The notes beneath the pieces were generated by a model. The model was not told the origin of the DNA, did not search any database, and saw only the letters and a program-made list of their open reading frames with translations. Below, in pieces: positions 1 through 6,434 of a DNA stretch of 13,880 bases (the first letter of the stretch is position 1; each line of letters starts with the position of its first letter). Source of the DNA: Oscillospiraceae bacterium (lineage in GTDB: Bacteria > Bacillota > Clostridia > Oscillospirales > UBA929); NCBI GenBank assembly GCA_031258665.1, contig JAIRML010000228.1, positions 1 to 13,880 on the forward strand. The letters run 5' to 3'. The translations under genes and the position numbers were made by a program.

Positions 1-513
1 GACCGGCTCACTCACAACGGCGCCCGCGTCGTCTGTGCGGACCCGCAAGATCTGCTCCAATCGGATCTGATGCGCCCCGGACCCTTCGCAGCGCAGACCG
101 ACCCGACAGAGCATCCGGTCCCCGTCGATGTCGTTGACGCCGTCTCTCACATAGAGCCCCACCAAGTAAGAAATCGAACCCGGTTCCGCCCCGTCGCGGC
201 CCCGGTGGTAGACGCCGCCGAGGTCCTCGGCAAAGGTGACGTCCAGGTCCTCCTCCCCCAGCGGCCGGATGAAGAGGTCCGCCCGGTCGCTGCTCACAAG
301 GGCGAATTCGACCGCCGAACAGGCCTCGTACGGGCCGACGGCGGACACCGTCAGCGCAAAATTCACACCGGTTTCATCGACGGCCACATCCGAGATGACG
401 GCCCGCAGGGCCTCGCCCTCCGCGGAGGCCGCCGCGGACACAGGCGGCGCGCAGACCAGGCGGACCGCCCAGAACGCCAACGCGGCGCAAAGACATCGCT
501 TCACATCATTCAC
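1..513 (-). CDS. Secreted protein of unknown function, possible cohesin-like domain (3' end cut by window edge)
   Basis: The minus strand is open from a GTG at 513 to the left edge (171 codons, no stop), so only the N-terminal part is visible. It begins MNDVKRCLCAALAFWAV and continues to about residue 30 with hydrophobic, Ala-rich sequence ending VSAAASAEG, which reads as a Sec signal peptide. The rest is beta-rich. Segments such as GVNFALTVSAV, CSAVEFALV and ISYLVGLYVRDGVNDIDGD resemble the strand pattern of cohesin-type domains, including the aligned 'calcium-or-glycine then L-C-R-V' stretch, but the match is loose. It lies downstream of the dockerin gene on the same strand, behind a hairpin terminator, so it could be a separate unit or receive read-through. 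The start is uncertain: AAGG lies 12 bases before the GTG, and a second in-frame GTG at 504 has a GGCGGG-like site before it. The signal peptide is the safest statement; the cohesin-like fold is inference. Confidence 0.6.
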   Translation of the reverse strand, partial: MNDVKRCLCAALAFWAVRLVCAPPVSAAASAEGEALRAVISDVAVDETGVNFALTVSAVGPYEACSAVEFALVSSDRADLFIRPLGEEDLDVTFAEDLGGVYHRGRDGAEPGSISYLVGLYVRDGVNDIDGDRMLCRVGLRCEGSGAHQIRLEQILRVRTDDAGAVVSEPV

Positions 514-530
514 CCGCCCACAGTACCTTG

Positions 531-547
531 TTGCCGCTTCGCGGCAA
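531..547 (-). other. Small perfect hairpin ahead of the partial secreted-protein gene
   Basis: TTGCCGC and GCGGCAA pair perfectly around a three-base loop. On the minus strand it sits between the terminator T-tract and the start of the downstream secreted-protein gene, about 17 bases before the GTG. It may protect the 5' end of the mRNA or be incidental. No function can be assigned. Confidence 0.35.
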
Positions 548-548
548 T

Positions 549-606
549 AAAAAATTTCCGCCGCCGCCGCGAACAGGCGGCGCGGGCGCCCGCGCCGCCT
601 GTTCGC
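549..606 (-). terminator. Probable intrinsic terminator after the dockerin gene
   Basis: Bases 569-606 form a perfect 38-bp palindrome (arms starting GCGAACAGGCGGCGC), 27 bases after the stop codon of the dockerin gene. On the minus strand an A3T6 tract lies at 549-557. In the long palindrome the T-tract is about 12 bases from the stem base. An alternative hairpin, pairing CGCCGCC with GGCGGCG around TGTTCGC and ending at about 558, puts the stem directly against AAATTTTTT as in a classical terminator. Both structures are visible; termination is inferred. Confidence 0.7.
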
Positions 607-633
607 TGTGCCGTTCCCCGGTATTGTTCAGTC

Positions 634-2265
634 TCAGTCGGCAAACGCGGCCCGCTGGATCTCGTTCACCAGCGTCACAATGTCGGTGACGTTGACCACT
701 CCGTCGCTGTTCACGTCGGCGGCGGAAGCCGTGCCCCAGTCGGGGTCTGTGTACACCGCGCCGTAGTGGTACAGCGCCAGCGAGAGGTCGGCGGCGTCCA
801 CGAGCCCGTCGCGGTTCACGTCCAACGGATTGCCGGCCGCGTAGCTGAGCGGCGCGGAGACCGTGTCGCGCAGCGTGCGCAGCTCGACGGCGGCGCCGCG
901 GGAGTACGCGCGCAGAGACCGCAGCGAAAGGCTCGCGGCGCTCGGCGTGCGGCCGTCCCGCACGATGAGGCGGGCGGTCACGATGTTCTCAAAGTCGTCA
1001 AAGCCGATGATGCCGGTGTTCGCCACGCCGAGCACCACGCTGATGAGCCCCTTCTCCTCGCTGACGGCCACGGAGGCGACCTCATACCCGGTGGGGACGA
1101 CGGCGGCGGTGGCCTTGAAGATGGCCGGGTCGTAAGCAAACACGGCCTCCACCGTGTTGACCCTGTCGGCCGCGTAGATCAGGGCGGAGAGGCTGAAGTC
1201 GATCGGGCCGGGCATCGTCTGCGGCGCCGAGACCACATTCAGCTTCGCCACGTTGCGGAAGGTGCCCGCCGGCTGCTGGTGCTCATAGGCGCCAATGTCG
1301 GGCAGGTAGTCCCGCGCCGCGCCGCGCTGGTCGAGCGCCGGCGCTCTGTCGAGGTCGCCCTTGTCGATGGCGGGCGAATCGGCCACATCGAGCAGCGCGA
1401 AGGAGGGCGTCAGGCCCCCGTTCAGCGCCAGCTCCGCAGAGAGCCAAGCGGCGTCGTCCGCGCCGGTGAACACGTTGTGTCCGCTGTCGGGCGCGGCCTG
1501 GAAGATCTCTTGCTCCTCGCCCACGGCCGTGTTGCCGGAGAAGATGGCATTGACCACCGTGCCCTGCTGGGCGGCGTTCGCCGAGGCGCTCGCGTAGCCG
1601 CCGCCCTGGCCGCCGGCCGTGTTGCCGACGAAGGTGACGTTGACGATCTCACCGGCCGCCGCCGTGCTGACCGCGCCGCCGTCATGCGCCGCCGAATTGC
1701 CCACGAAGGTGGAATTGCGGATCGTCAGGCGGCCGCCGCTGCTGCTGCTGTCGAGCAGCACCGCGCCGCCGTCGCCGTTGGCCGCGGTGGCGCTGTTGCC
1801 GATGAAGGTGGAGTTTTCGATCGTGAGCACCCCGATGTAGACGCCGACCGCGCCGCCGCCGTAGCGCACGTCGCTCGTCAAGTTTTGGAAGACGGTGTTG
1901 CGGATCGTCACGTTGTTCGGGACCCGCACGCCGTCCACACGAGGGCTCGTGAACCGCAGCGCGGTCTTCGGAAGATCCGCGGACCCGTTGATGCTGTAGC
2001 CCTGGCCGTCGATCGTCAGATCCTTCGACGAGTAAGTCGCCGAGGTGATGGCGTCGATGTCGTTGGCCAGCACGATGACGGCGCCCGCGGGCGCGTCCCG
2101 CAGCGCCGCGTCCAGCTCCGCGCCGGTCGTGACGACGATGTCCTCCGGGGCCGCCCACACGACCATGGGCGCCGCGCTCACCAGCAGCGCGGCCGCCAGC
2201 GCCATCGCCAACAGGCCCCTCCATTGTTTTGCTGTTCTAACTTTTGAGCCGTAAAGATTGCGCAT
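634..2265 (-). CDS. Secreted beta-helix protein with cohesin-like and type I dockerin modules
   Basis: 543 residues from the ATG at 2265. An upstream in-frame ATG at 2301 is rejected because AAGGAGG (2274-2280) sits eight bases before the 2265 start. Residues 1-38 are a signal peptide (MALAAALLV core, likely cleavage after VWA). Residues about 45-290 are a right-handed parallel beta-helix with Pmp-like turns: NSTFIGNSA, NSTFVGNSA, NVTFVGNTA and NAIFSGNTA, with GGAV motifs between. Residues 297-328 carry the SPAIDKGD, DQRG and DIGAYE signature of 'choice-of-anchor Q' beta-helix proteins. Residues about 338-455 look like a cohesin-type beta-sandwich (VEAVFAYDPAIF). Residues 478-536 are a type I dockerin with two calcium loops, DVNRDGLVDAAD (482-493) and DVNSDGVVNVTD (517-528). 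The dockerin is certain from the motifs, the cohesin-like assignment likely. The protein is secreted and probably binds or displays on polysaccharide or protein partners. No polysaccharide lyase catalytic site was identified, so enzymatic activity is unproven. Confidence 0.9.
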   Translation of the reverse strand: MRNLYGSKVRTAKQWRGLLAMALAAALLVSAAPMVVWAAPEDIVVTTGAELDAALRDAPAGAVIVLANDIDAITSATYSSKDLTIDGQGYSINGSADLPKTALRFTSPRVDGVRVPNNVTIRNTVFQNLTSDVRYGGGAVGVYIGVLTIENSTFIGNSATAANGDGGAVLLDSSSSGGRLTIRNSTFVGNSAAHDGGAVSTAAAGEIVNVTFVGNTAGGQGGGYASASANAAQQGTVVNAIFSGNTAVGEEQEIFQAAPDSGHNVFTGADDAAWLSAELALNGGLTPSFALLDVADSPAIDKGDLDRAPALDQRGAARDYLPDIGAYEHQQPAGTFRNVAKLNVVSAPQTMPGPIDFSLSALIYAADRVNTVEAVFAYDPAIFKATAAVVPTGYEVASVAVSEEKGLISVVLGVANTGIIGFDDFENIVTARLIVRDGRTPSAASLSLRSLRAYSRGAAVELRTLRDTVSAPLSYAAGNPLDVNRDGLVDAADLSLALYHYGAVYTDPDWGTASAADVNSDGVVNVTDIVTLVNEIQRAAFAD

Positions 2266-2273
2266 GTTTCTTT

Positions 2274-2280
2274 CCTCCTT
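2274..2280 (-). promoter_or_regulatory. Ribosome binding site fixing the dockerin-gene start
   Basis: The minus strand reads AAGGAGG, then eight bases, then ATG at 2265. This near-perfect Shine-Dalgarno decides against the longer reading from 2301, whose 12 extra residues precede the signal peptide. Confidence 0.9.
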
Positions 2281-2329
2281 CTGTATGGGTTGATACCGCA
2301 TCGAAGTTAGTGATTTCTAACCTCAATGC

Positions 2330-2358
2330 AGTATAACACAGATCGGGAATAAATGCAA
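2330..2358 (-). promoter_or_regulatory. Sigma-A promoter of the dockerin gene
   Basis: On the minus strand TTGCAT (2358-2353) and TATACT (2335-2330) are separated by exactly 17 bases, close to the TTGACA/TATAAT consensus. Transcription would start near 2323, giving a leader of about 58 bases. The leader opens with a small stem, GTTAG/CTAAC (2306-2321), before the ribosome binding site. Confidence 0.75.
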
Positions 2359-2362
2359 TAGT

Positions 2363-2397
2363 TTTCCAGAAAAATTTTAAAAAAATTTTTCTGGAAA
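2363..2397. repeat. Perfect AT-rich inverted repeat in the divergent intergenic region
   Basis: Two 16-base arms (TTTCCAGAAAAATTTT and its exact complement) flank a three-base AAA centre. The repeat lies just upstream of the -35 box of the dockerin-gene promoter, and upstream of the carboxypeptidase gene on the other strand. It could be an operator for a dimeric regulator, an upstream promoter element, or part of a bidirectional terminator-like structure. The symmetry is plain in the sequence; the role is unknown. Confidence 0.7.
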
Positions 2398-2409
2398 TTT
2401 CTGGAAATT
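2390..2409. repeat. Tandem 10-bp repeat TCTGGAAATT x2
   Basis: TCTGGAAATT occurs twice head to tail (2390-2399 and 2400-2409), one helical turn apart. The first copy overlaps the right arm of the AT-rich palindrome. Helically phased repeats next to an inverted repeat suggest a protein-binding region, though an AT-rich duplication by slippage is equally possible. Confidence 0.6.
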
Positions 2410-2474
2410 CTTGGGGACAAACATAAAAAACCCGCCTGCCCGGGGCGCCGCCCGCATAGGATGGGGAGAAGGAC

Positions 2475-2492
2475 CGCCGCCGCACGGCGGCG
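2475..2492 (+). other. GC-rich hairpin abutting the carboxypeptidase ribosome binding site
   Basis: CGCCGCCG and CGGCGGCG are complementary around a CA centre (in practice a four-base loop with a seven-pair stem). The stem ends two bases before the Shine-Dalgarno sequence AGGGGAGG (2494-2501). It may position or modulate ribosome loading on the downstream gene. I found no convincing -10/-35 pair for that gene in 2300-2490. Confidence 0.45.
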
Positions 2493-2509
2493 CAGGGGAG
2501 GAATGCGGC

Positions 2510-3664
2510 ATGTGGAACCGGAAATGGTTTTGTAGATTTTTACTGTGTATTGTGGGGCTGCTGCTGGGCGCCGGCGCGGCGGCGATGGGGGCGACGGCCG
2601 TACCGGCCGTGCCCTCTGTGAGCGCGCCCGCCGCCCTTCTGATGGAAAAAGAGACCGGGCAGATCCTCTTTGCGAAGGACCCCGACACGCCGCGCGCGCC
2701 GGCCAGCGTCACCAAGATCATGACGCTGCTGCTCGCGATGGAGGCGCTGGAGCGGGGCGCGCTGCGGCCGGACGAACTCGTGGCCGTCAGCCGGACCGCG
2801 CAGAGCATGGAGGGGTCGCGGGTCTTTTTGACCGAGGGGGAGCGGTACACGGTGGACGACCTGCTCAAGGCCGTCGTCATCGCCTCCGGCAACGACGCCG
2901 CCGTGGCGCTGGCCGAGCACATGGCCGGTTCGGAGGACGTCTTTGTGGCGCGGATGAACGAACGGGCGGCTGAGCTCGGCATGACCGGCACGGTGTTTCT
3001 CGACTGCACGGGCCTCACGGGCGGCGGGCATGTCTCCACCGCGCGGGACATCGCCCTCATGTCGCGCGCGCTGCTGGCGCATCCGGAGATCCGGTCCTAC
3101 ACGACCGTCTGGATGGACAGCCTCCGGGGCGGCGCCTTTGTCCTCAACAACACGAACCGGCTGATCCGCACCTACCCCGGCGCGACCGGCCTGAAGACGG
3201 GCAGCACCAGTCTGGCGCGCTTCTGCCTGTCCGGGACAGCGGAGCGAAACGGCATGGAGCTCATCGCGGTCATCCTGGGCGCCGACACCTCGGCGCAGCG
3301 CTTTGAGGACGCGCGCACGCTGCTGGACTTCGGTTTTGCCCACTACACGCTGGCCGCCGCCTTCCCCGACGAGGTGCCGCAGCCCGTGCCGGTACTCCTC
3401 GGGCGGCAGAGCGAGGTGCAGCCGCGCCTTTTGTCCGACACACGCGTGTTGGTGGAGAAGGAGCAGCTGGACGCGCTGCGCCGGGAGACAGACCTGGCCG
3501 AAGACGTGCGGGCGCCGGTGCAGGCCGGCCAAAAGCTCGGGGAACTGCGCCTCTGCCTCGGGGAGAGGACACTGGTCCGTGTCCCCATTGTGGCCGCCGA
3601 GTCCGTCGCGCGCCTCACCTGGTTCGACCTCGCCGCCCAAATGGGCCGCACCGTGTACCGCTGA
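2510..3664 (+). CDS. dacF: D-alanyl-D-alanine carboxypeptidase, DacF/PBP5 family (peptidase S11)
   Basis: 384 residues from the ATG at 2510, chosen because AGGGGAGG ends eight bases upstream and because translation from here opens with a signal peptide (FCRFLLCIVGLLLGAG) ending in an Ala-rich cleavage zone. All three penicillin-binding motifs are present: SVTK (S66, K69), SGN (126-128) and KTG (229-231). Residues about 40-275 are the S11 catalytic domain; residues about 285-375 match the PBP5-type C-terminal beta domain (LVEKEQLDALRRE, then VPIVAAESV). The enzyme removes the terminal D-Ala from peptidoglycan pentapeptides outside the membrane, limiting cross-linking. Length and layout match Bacillus DacF, a sporulation-associated paralogue, but DacA/DacB-type roles cannot be excluded, so the symbol is tentative. 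The protein ends soon after the beta domain (TWFDLAAQMGRTVYR), giving at most a short amphipathic anchor. It appears monocistronic, with its own terminator, ahead of the flagellar cluster. Confidence 0.92.
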   Translation: MWNRKWFCRFLLCIVGLLLGAGAAAMGATAVPAVPSVSAPAALLMEKETGQILFAKDPDTPRAPASVTKIMTLLLAMEALERGALRPDELVAVSRTAQSMEGSRVFLTEGERYTVDDLLKAVVIASGNDAAVALAEHMAGSEDVFVARMNERAAELGMTGTVFLDCTGLTGGGHVSTARDIALMSRALLAHPEIRSYTTVWMDSLRGGAFVLNNTNRLIRTYPGATGLKTGSTSLARFCLSGTAERNGMELIAVILGADTSAQRFEDARTLLDFGFAHYTLAAAFPDEVPQPVPVLLGRQSEVQPRLLSDTRVLVEKEQLDALRRETDLAEDVRAPVQAGQKLGELRLCLGERTLVRVPIVAAESVARLTWFDLAAQMGRTVYR

Positions 3665-3690
3665 CCCTCGCGCGGCGCATATGGCAGATT

Positions 3691-3715
3691 TTGTCCCATT
3701 TTGAGGACAATTTTT
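3691..3715 (+). terminator. Short intrinsic terminator after dacF
   Basis: TTGTCC (3691-3696) pairs with GGACAA (3705-3710) around an eight-base loop and is followed at once by TTTTT (3711-3715), 26 bases after the dacF stop. The stem is only six pairs, so termination may be partial. Confidence 0.6.
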
Positions 3716-3749
3716 GTGCGTCTGTCCGGCCAAAAGCGCGGGGATTCTT

Positions 3750-3776
3750 TTAAGTTTTCTCTACATTTTACGATAT
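3750..3776 (+). promoter_or_regulatory. Candidate flagellar (sigma-D-like) promoter before fliD
   Basis: TTAA (3750-3753), 15 bases, then TACGATAT (3769-3776) resembles the sigma-D/sigma-28 pattern TAAA-N15-GCCGATAA in spacing and in the CGATA core, with mismatches at both ends. The site is AT-rich in an otherwise GC-rich region, about 90 bases before fliD, as expected for a late flagellar promoter. A weaker sigma-A reading (TATAGT at 3779-3784) overlaps it. The remainder of 3665-3864 holds the dacF terminator and GC-rich short inverted repeats (CGCCCGT/ACGGGCG, 3792-3830). Confidence 0.35.
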
Positions 3777-3864
3777 ATATAGTGTACGGAAACAAAGACG
3801 CCGCCCGTGACCCGCAACGCCGTACGGGCGCGGGCCGGCGCGGCCGGCAAAGGAGGCATGCTCT

Positions 3865-5373
3865 ATGGCCATTTCCCCTCTGGGCAATCAGATCCGACTC
3901 ACCGGTCTGACCTCCGGGCTGGACACAGACCAGATCATCACGGACCTGATGCGCACCCAACGGATGAAATATGACCGGATGTACCAGTCTAAGACCCAGG
4001 CCGAGTGGAAACGCGACGCCTACACCGACGTGAACAACGCGCTGCGAAAATTCCGCGACGAATACGCCAGTTTTCTCTCGTCAAACAATCTGCTGAGCGC
4101 CGGTACTTACAAAAACTACCAAGTCGATCTGGCAAGCAATCCGTCCCTCAGCGTCACGACCACGGCCAACGCCCGGGAGGGCGTCTTCTCTGTGGAGGTC
4201 CTGCAGCTGGCGCATGGCGACAGACTGACCAGCGCCGCGGCGGTGGCGGGCGGAGACGGTTTCTCGGCCGCCGCCGTGGCGAACACGGCCGTCGAATCGC
4301 TCTCCTTTCAAAACGGACAGGCCGTCAGCGGCGACATCGCCTTCACGATAGGCGGCCGCGACTTTTCGTTCCGCTCGACCGATTCCCTCAAGACGATCAT
4401 GGACACTGTGAACGCCAGCGACGCCGGCGTCACCATGCGCTATTCACAGATCACCGATACCTTCACGCTGGAGGCAACCGGGTCGGGCGCCCTCGCGGCG
4501 GCGGACACCACCGGCGGTTTTTTGGCCGCCGTCGGCCTGGACGGCGGCGTCAATCCCGTCCACGACCCGGCCCAAAAGGCGCAGATCAAGATCAACGGCG
4601 TCTCTTTGGAACGCGACAGCAACGAGTTTGAGCTCGACGGGATCTCCCTCAAGCTGACGGGCGTCACCGACAGCGCGCTGACCTTCGGTGTCAAACGCGA
4701 TGTGCAGGGCACGGTCGACAAGATCAAGGACTTCGTCGAGGCGTACAACACGCTGATGGACACGCTGTATGGAAAGTTGACCGAAAAGAAAAACTACGGC
4801 TACAAGCCGCTCACCACCGAACAGCGCGCCGAGCTCAGCGAGTCCGAGGCGGCGCTGTGGGACGAGAAGGCCAAGAGCGGTCTGCTGCACAGCGACCAGT
4901 CGCTGCGGTCCCTGACCGACAACCTGCGTACGGCCTTCACCTCGGCGGTCGGCGACATGGGCGGGCTCGCCGCCATTGGGCTGTCCGGTTCCAGCTACCG
5001 CTACCAGCAGGCCTCCCATATCGAGATCGACGAGGAGAAGCTGCGCGCCGCGCTGGAGGCGGATGCCGACAAAGTGTACCAGCTGTTTGCCGCGCGCGTG
5101 GAGAGCGGCGGGCAGATCGACACGGCCAAGTCCGGCTTTGTGGTGCGCGCCGTGGACGCCGTCGACCGGTTCACCTCGGAGACGACGGAGGTCAGCCTCA
5201 AGTCGCTGGCCAGCACGATCACCGACTGGGACAACAAGATGACGGCCGAAAACACGCGTCTCTACAACCTTCAGGAGAGTTACTACAAAAAATTTGCCGC
5301 CATGGAGACCGCGCTCGCGCAGTTGCAGAGCCAGACCGACGCGCTCTCCAGCTTCTTTACCTCGACCGAGTGA
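3865..5373 (+). CDS. fliD: Flagellar filament capping protein FliD (HAP2)
   Basis: 502 residues, starting at the ATG eight bases after AAAGGAGG (3849-3856). FliD sits at the tip of the growing flagellum as an oligomeric cap that folds exported flagellin into the filament. The N-terminal signature TSGLDTDQIITDLM (16-29) and the following helical stretch are typical of the FliD_N domain. Residues about 240-480 match FliD_C: INGVSLERDSNEFELDGI, the GLLHSDQSLRSLTDNLR segment (339-355), and a terminal coiled coil (about 456-490, LYNLQESYYKKFAAMETALA) that contacts the hook-filament junction or neighbouring subunits. Residues 110-235 are the variable, Ala/Gly-rich surface-exposed domain. Length is normal for Gram-positive FliD. 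It is followed by fliS and a second export chaperone, the usual order, although separated from fliS by a structured gap. No flaG or flagellin gene is in this window. Confidence 0.95.
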   Translation: MAISPLGNQIRLTGLTSGLDTDQIITDLMRTQRMKYDRMYQSKTQAEWKRDAYTDVNNALRKFRDEYASFLSSNNLLSAGTYKNYQVDLASNPSLSVTTTANAREGVFSVEVLQLAHGDRLTSAAAVAGGDGFSAAAVANTAVESLSFQNGQAVSGDIAFTIGGRDFSFRSTDSLKTIMDTVNASDAGVTMRYSQITDTFTLEATGSGALAAADTTGGFLAAVGLDGGVNPVHDPAQKAQIKINGVSLERDSNEFELDGISLKLTGVTDSALTFGVKRDVQGTVDKIKDFVEAYNTLMDTLYGKLTEKKNYGYKPLTTEQRAELSESEAALWDEKAKSGLLHSDQSLRSLTDNLRTAFTSAVGDMGGLAAIGLSGSSYRYQQASHIEIDEEKLRAALEADADKVYQLFAARVESGGQIDTAKSGFVVRAVDAVDRFTSETTEVSLKSLASTITDWDNKMTAENTRLYNLQESYYKKFAAMETALAQLQSQTDALSSFFTSTE

Positions 5374-5414
5374 CCCGCGCGCTCCGATTTTCATGTCAGT
5401 GCCTTATAATAAAA

Positions 5415-5439
5415 AATAAGAATTTTTGGGGGACAGATC
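5415..5439 (+). repeat. Partial copy 1 of a recurrent AAGAATTTTTGGG + hairpin motif
   Basis: AATAAGAATTTTTGGG (5415-5430) leads into a short stem, TGGGG with TCCCA (one G-T pair), around a loop. The same A-rich lead-in plus GGG-led stem occurs at 5547-5583 and 6514-6547. This copy lacks the TTGTTG/CAACAA hairpin that precedes the other two, so homology is less certain. It lies about 40 bases after the fliD stop. Confidence 0.4.
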
Positions 5440-5445
5440 CCATCC

Positions 5446-5476
5446 GCGGTTTGCGGAATTCATTTCCGAAAACCGC
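5446..5476 (+). other. Strong hairpin in the fliD-fliS gap (A)
   Basis: GCGGTTT pairs with AAACCGC and, after a single G-A mismatch, CGGAA pairs with TTCCG around the loop TTCAT: 12 pairs in all. There is no T-tract after it, so it is unlikely to be a simple intrinsic terminator. It could stabilise the upstream fliD message or act as a processing site. Confidence 0.65.
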
Positions 5477-5481
5477 ACCCC

Positions 5482-5503
5482 GCGAGGCGCCTCAGCGCCT
5501 CGC
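5482..5503 (+). other. Perfect hairpin in the fliD-fliS gap (B)
   Basis: GCGAGGCGC and GCGCCTCGC pair over nine bases around the tetraloop CTCA. The internal GGCGCCTC-AGCGCC order is echoed in the structured region after the flagellar cluster (GGCGCCTC at 6446-6453, AGCGCC at 6493-6498), supporting a shared origin. Confidence 0.65.
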
Positions 5504-5516
5504 TCCAATCCCCGTG

Positions 5517-5583
5517 TTGTTGAAAAACAAAGTTTTTCAACAAATAAACAAGAATTTTGGGCTGTGGGCCGCGGAGGCAGCCC
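5517..5583 (+). repeat. Copy 2 of the structured intergenic repeat (hairpins C and D)
   Basis: Hairpin C is a perfect 12-pair stem, TTGTTGAAAAAC (5517-5528) with GTTTTTCAACAA (5532-5543). An A-rich linker with AACAAGAATTTT follows. Hairpin D then pairs GGGCTG (5559-5564) with CAGCCC (5578-5583). The same arrangement occurs at 6498-6547 with GGGTTG/CAACCC, a compensatory C-G to T-A change. The right end is only 21 bases before the fliS ATG, so folding could affect ribosome access. Together with hairpins A and B it fills the 231-bp gap, in which I see no coding sequence. Confidence 0.55.
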
Positions 5584-5604
5584 GCGTTGGGTGGGGGAAT
5601 CACA

Positions 5605-6015
5605 ATGGCGTATGCCGACCAACAGACAAAAGCCAATCTCTACCGCCAGCAGCACGCCATGACAGCCGGGCCCGGCGAACTGACGCTCATGCTCTACGAC
5701 GGCTGCATCAAAAACGTCAAACGGATGCAGCTCCGTCTCCGAGACCGCGATGTGGAGAAGGCCAACGAGGCCTCTCTCAAAGCCCAGGCCATCCTCAGCG
5801 AACTGATGCGTACACTGGATATGCAGTATGAAGTCTCACAAGGTCTGTACCCGCTGTACGAATACATGCTGAGTGAACTGGTCACAGCCAACGTCAAAAA
5901 GGACATCGGTCAGACGGACGTCGTCCTCGAACTGCTGGGAGACCTGCGCGACACCTGGCAGCAAGCTGTCCGCCTCAACCGGCAGCAAATGATGGGAACG
6001 GGAGGATCCATATGA
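5605..6015 (+). CDS. fliS: Flagellar secretion chaperone FliS
   Basis: 136 residues from the ATG at 5605. GGGGG lies seven bases before it, a weaker ribosome site than those of its neighbours. A longer reading from 5557 would only add residues encoded by the structured leader. FliS binds the C-terminus of newly made flagellin in the cytoplasm, prevents premature polymerisation and delivers it to the export gate. Family features are clear: an N-terminal tyrosine-containing stretch, AGPGELTLMLYDGCIKNVKR (21-40), KAQAILSELMRTLD (59-72), then GLYPLYEYMLSELVTAN (80-96), with the usual all-helical pattern and a conserved DTW near the C-terminus (RDTWQQA, 115-121). Length is normal. Its stop overlaps the next start (ATGA at 6012-6015), implying translational coupling with the second chaperone. 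Confidence 0.94.
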   Translation: MAYADQQTKANLYRQQHAMTAGPGELTLMLYDGCIKNVKRMQLRLRDRDVEKANEASLKAQAILSELMRTLDMQYEVSQGLYPLYEYMLSELVTANVKKDIGQTDVVLELLGDLRDTWQQAVRLNRQQMMGTGGSI

Positions 6016-6434
6016 AAAATCTCACCGCGCTGACAAGTCTCAAGCCGCTTTTGGCCGAAAAGCGGGACCACCTGGAGGCCATTTGGGAGATCACATGCCA
6101 CCAGGCGGATGTGCTGGAACGCGACGATGTGGACGAACTGCTCCTCAGCCTCGACAACCGCCAGGCCCATGTGGACGCGATAGGCGAGATTGAGCGGGCG
6201 ATGCCCGACCGCACGCTGCTGCGGCAGGACCGCGAATCCGTACAGATGGCGATCGCGTGCAACCAACTGCTGGAGCGCATCTTGCAGCAAGATGCCCTCA
6301 ACCAACAGAAGGCGTCCGACCGGCTTGTTTTTTTGAAGCGGCAGACACGCCGGTTGTCGCAGGGCCGGCGCACCGCGCAGTACGACCCCATTCCCACCGG
6401 CGTCGGCGCCGCCTATTTTGACCACCGCCGCTGA
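6012..6434 (+). CDS. FlgN/FliT-like flagellar export chaperone
   Basis: 140 residues. The start overlaps the fliS stop by four bases and is preceded by GGGAGG six bases upstream. The sequence is helical and charged (LAEKRDHLEAIWEITCHQADVL, shown here only as its two halves LAEKRDHLEA and IWEITCHQADVL, residues 14-35; then VDELLLSLDNRQAHVDAI), with no signal peptide or membrane segment. Small helical proteins immediately after fliS in Gram-positive flagellar clusters are normally FliT- or FlgN-type chaperones for FliD or the hook-associated proteins FlgK/FlgL. The leucine/isoleucine spacing fits the four-helix family, and the QQ/LNQQKA segment (about 91-100) precedes a basic C-terminus. Assignment rests on position, size and helical pattern; FliT versus FlgN cannot be decided here. 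It likely acts in the cytoplasm beside the flagellar type III export gate. Confidence 0.7.
   Translation: MKNLTALTSLKPLLAEKRDHLEAIWEITCHQADVLERDDVDELLLSLDNRQAHVDAIGEIERAMPDRTLLRQDRESVQMAIACNQLLERILQQDALNQQKASDRLVFLKRQTRRLSQGRRTAQYDPIPTGVGAAYFDHRR

Noticed and set aside
70..2247. A 725-codon open frame on the plus strand opposite the dockerin gene
   Set aside because: It is the antisense shadow of a GC-rich gene: composition dominated by Arg, Ala, Val, Gly and His, no recognisable domain, and no ribosome site. The minus-strand frame has a signal peptide and exact dockerin motifs.
2330..2362. A sigma-F/sigma-G sporulation promoter for dacF (GTATA at 2331, GGGAATAAAT at 2345)
   Set aside because: The elements look similar to a sigma-F pair but the spacing is about nine bases instead of about 15-16, and GTATA is the complement of the dockerin-gene -10 box. 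No promoter is claimed for dacF.
2540..3733. A 397-codon minus-strand frame opposite dacF
   Set aside because: Low-complexity His/Arg/Gly-rich translation with no motif, while the plus strand carries the SxxK, SGN and KTG motifs.
5446..5503. Intrinsic terminators for fliD
   Set aside because: Both stems are strong but followed by A/C-rich sequence and not a T-tract, so they are reported as hairpins of unknown role.
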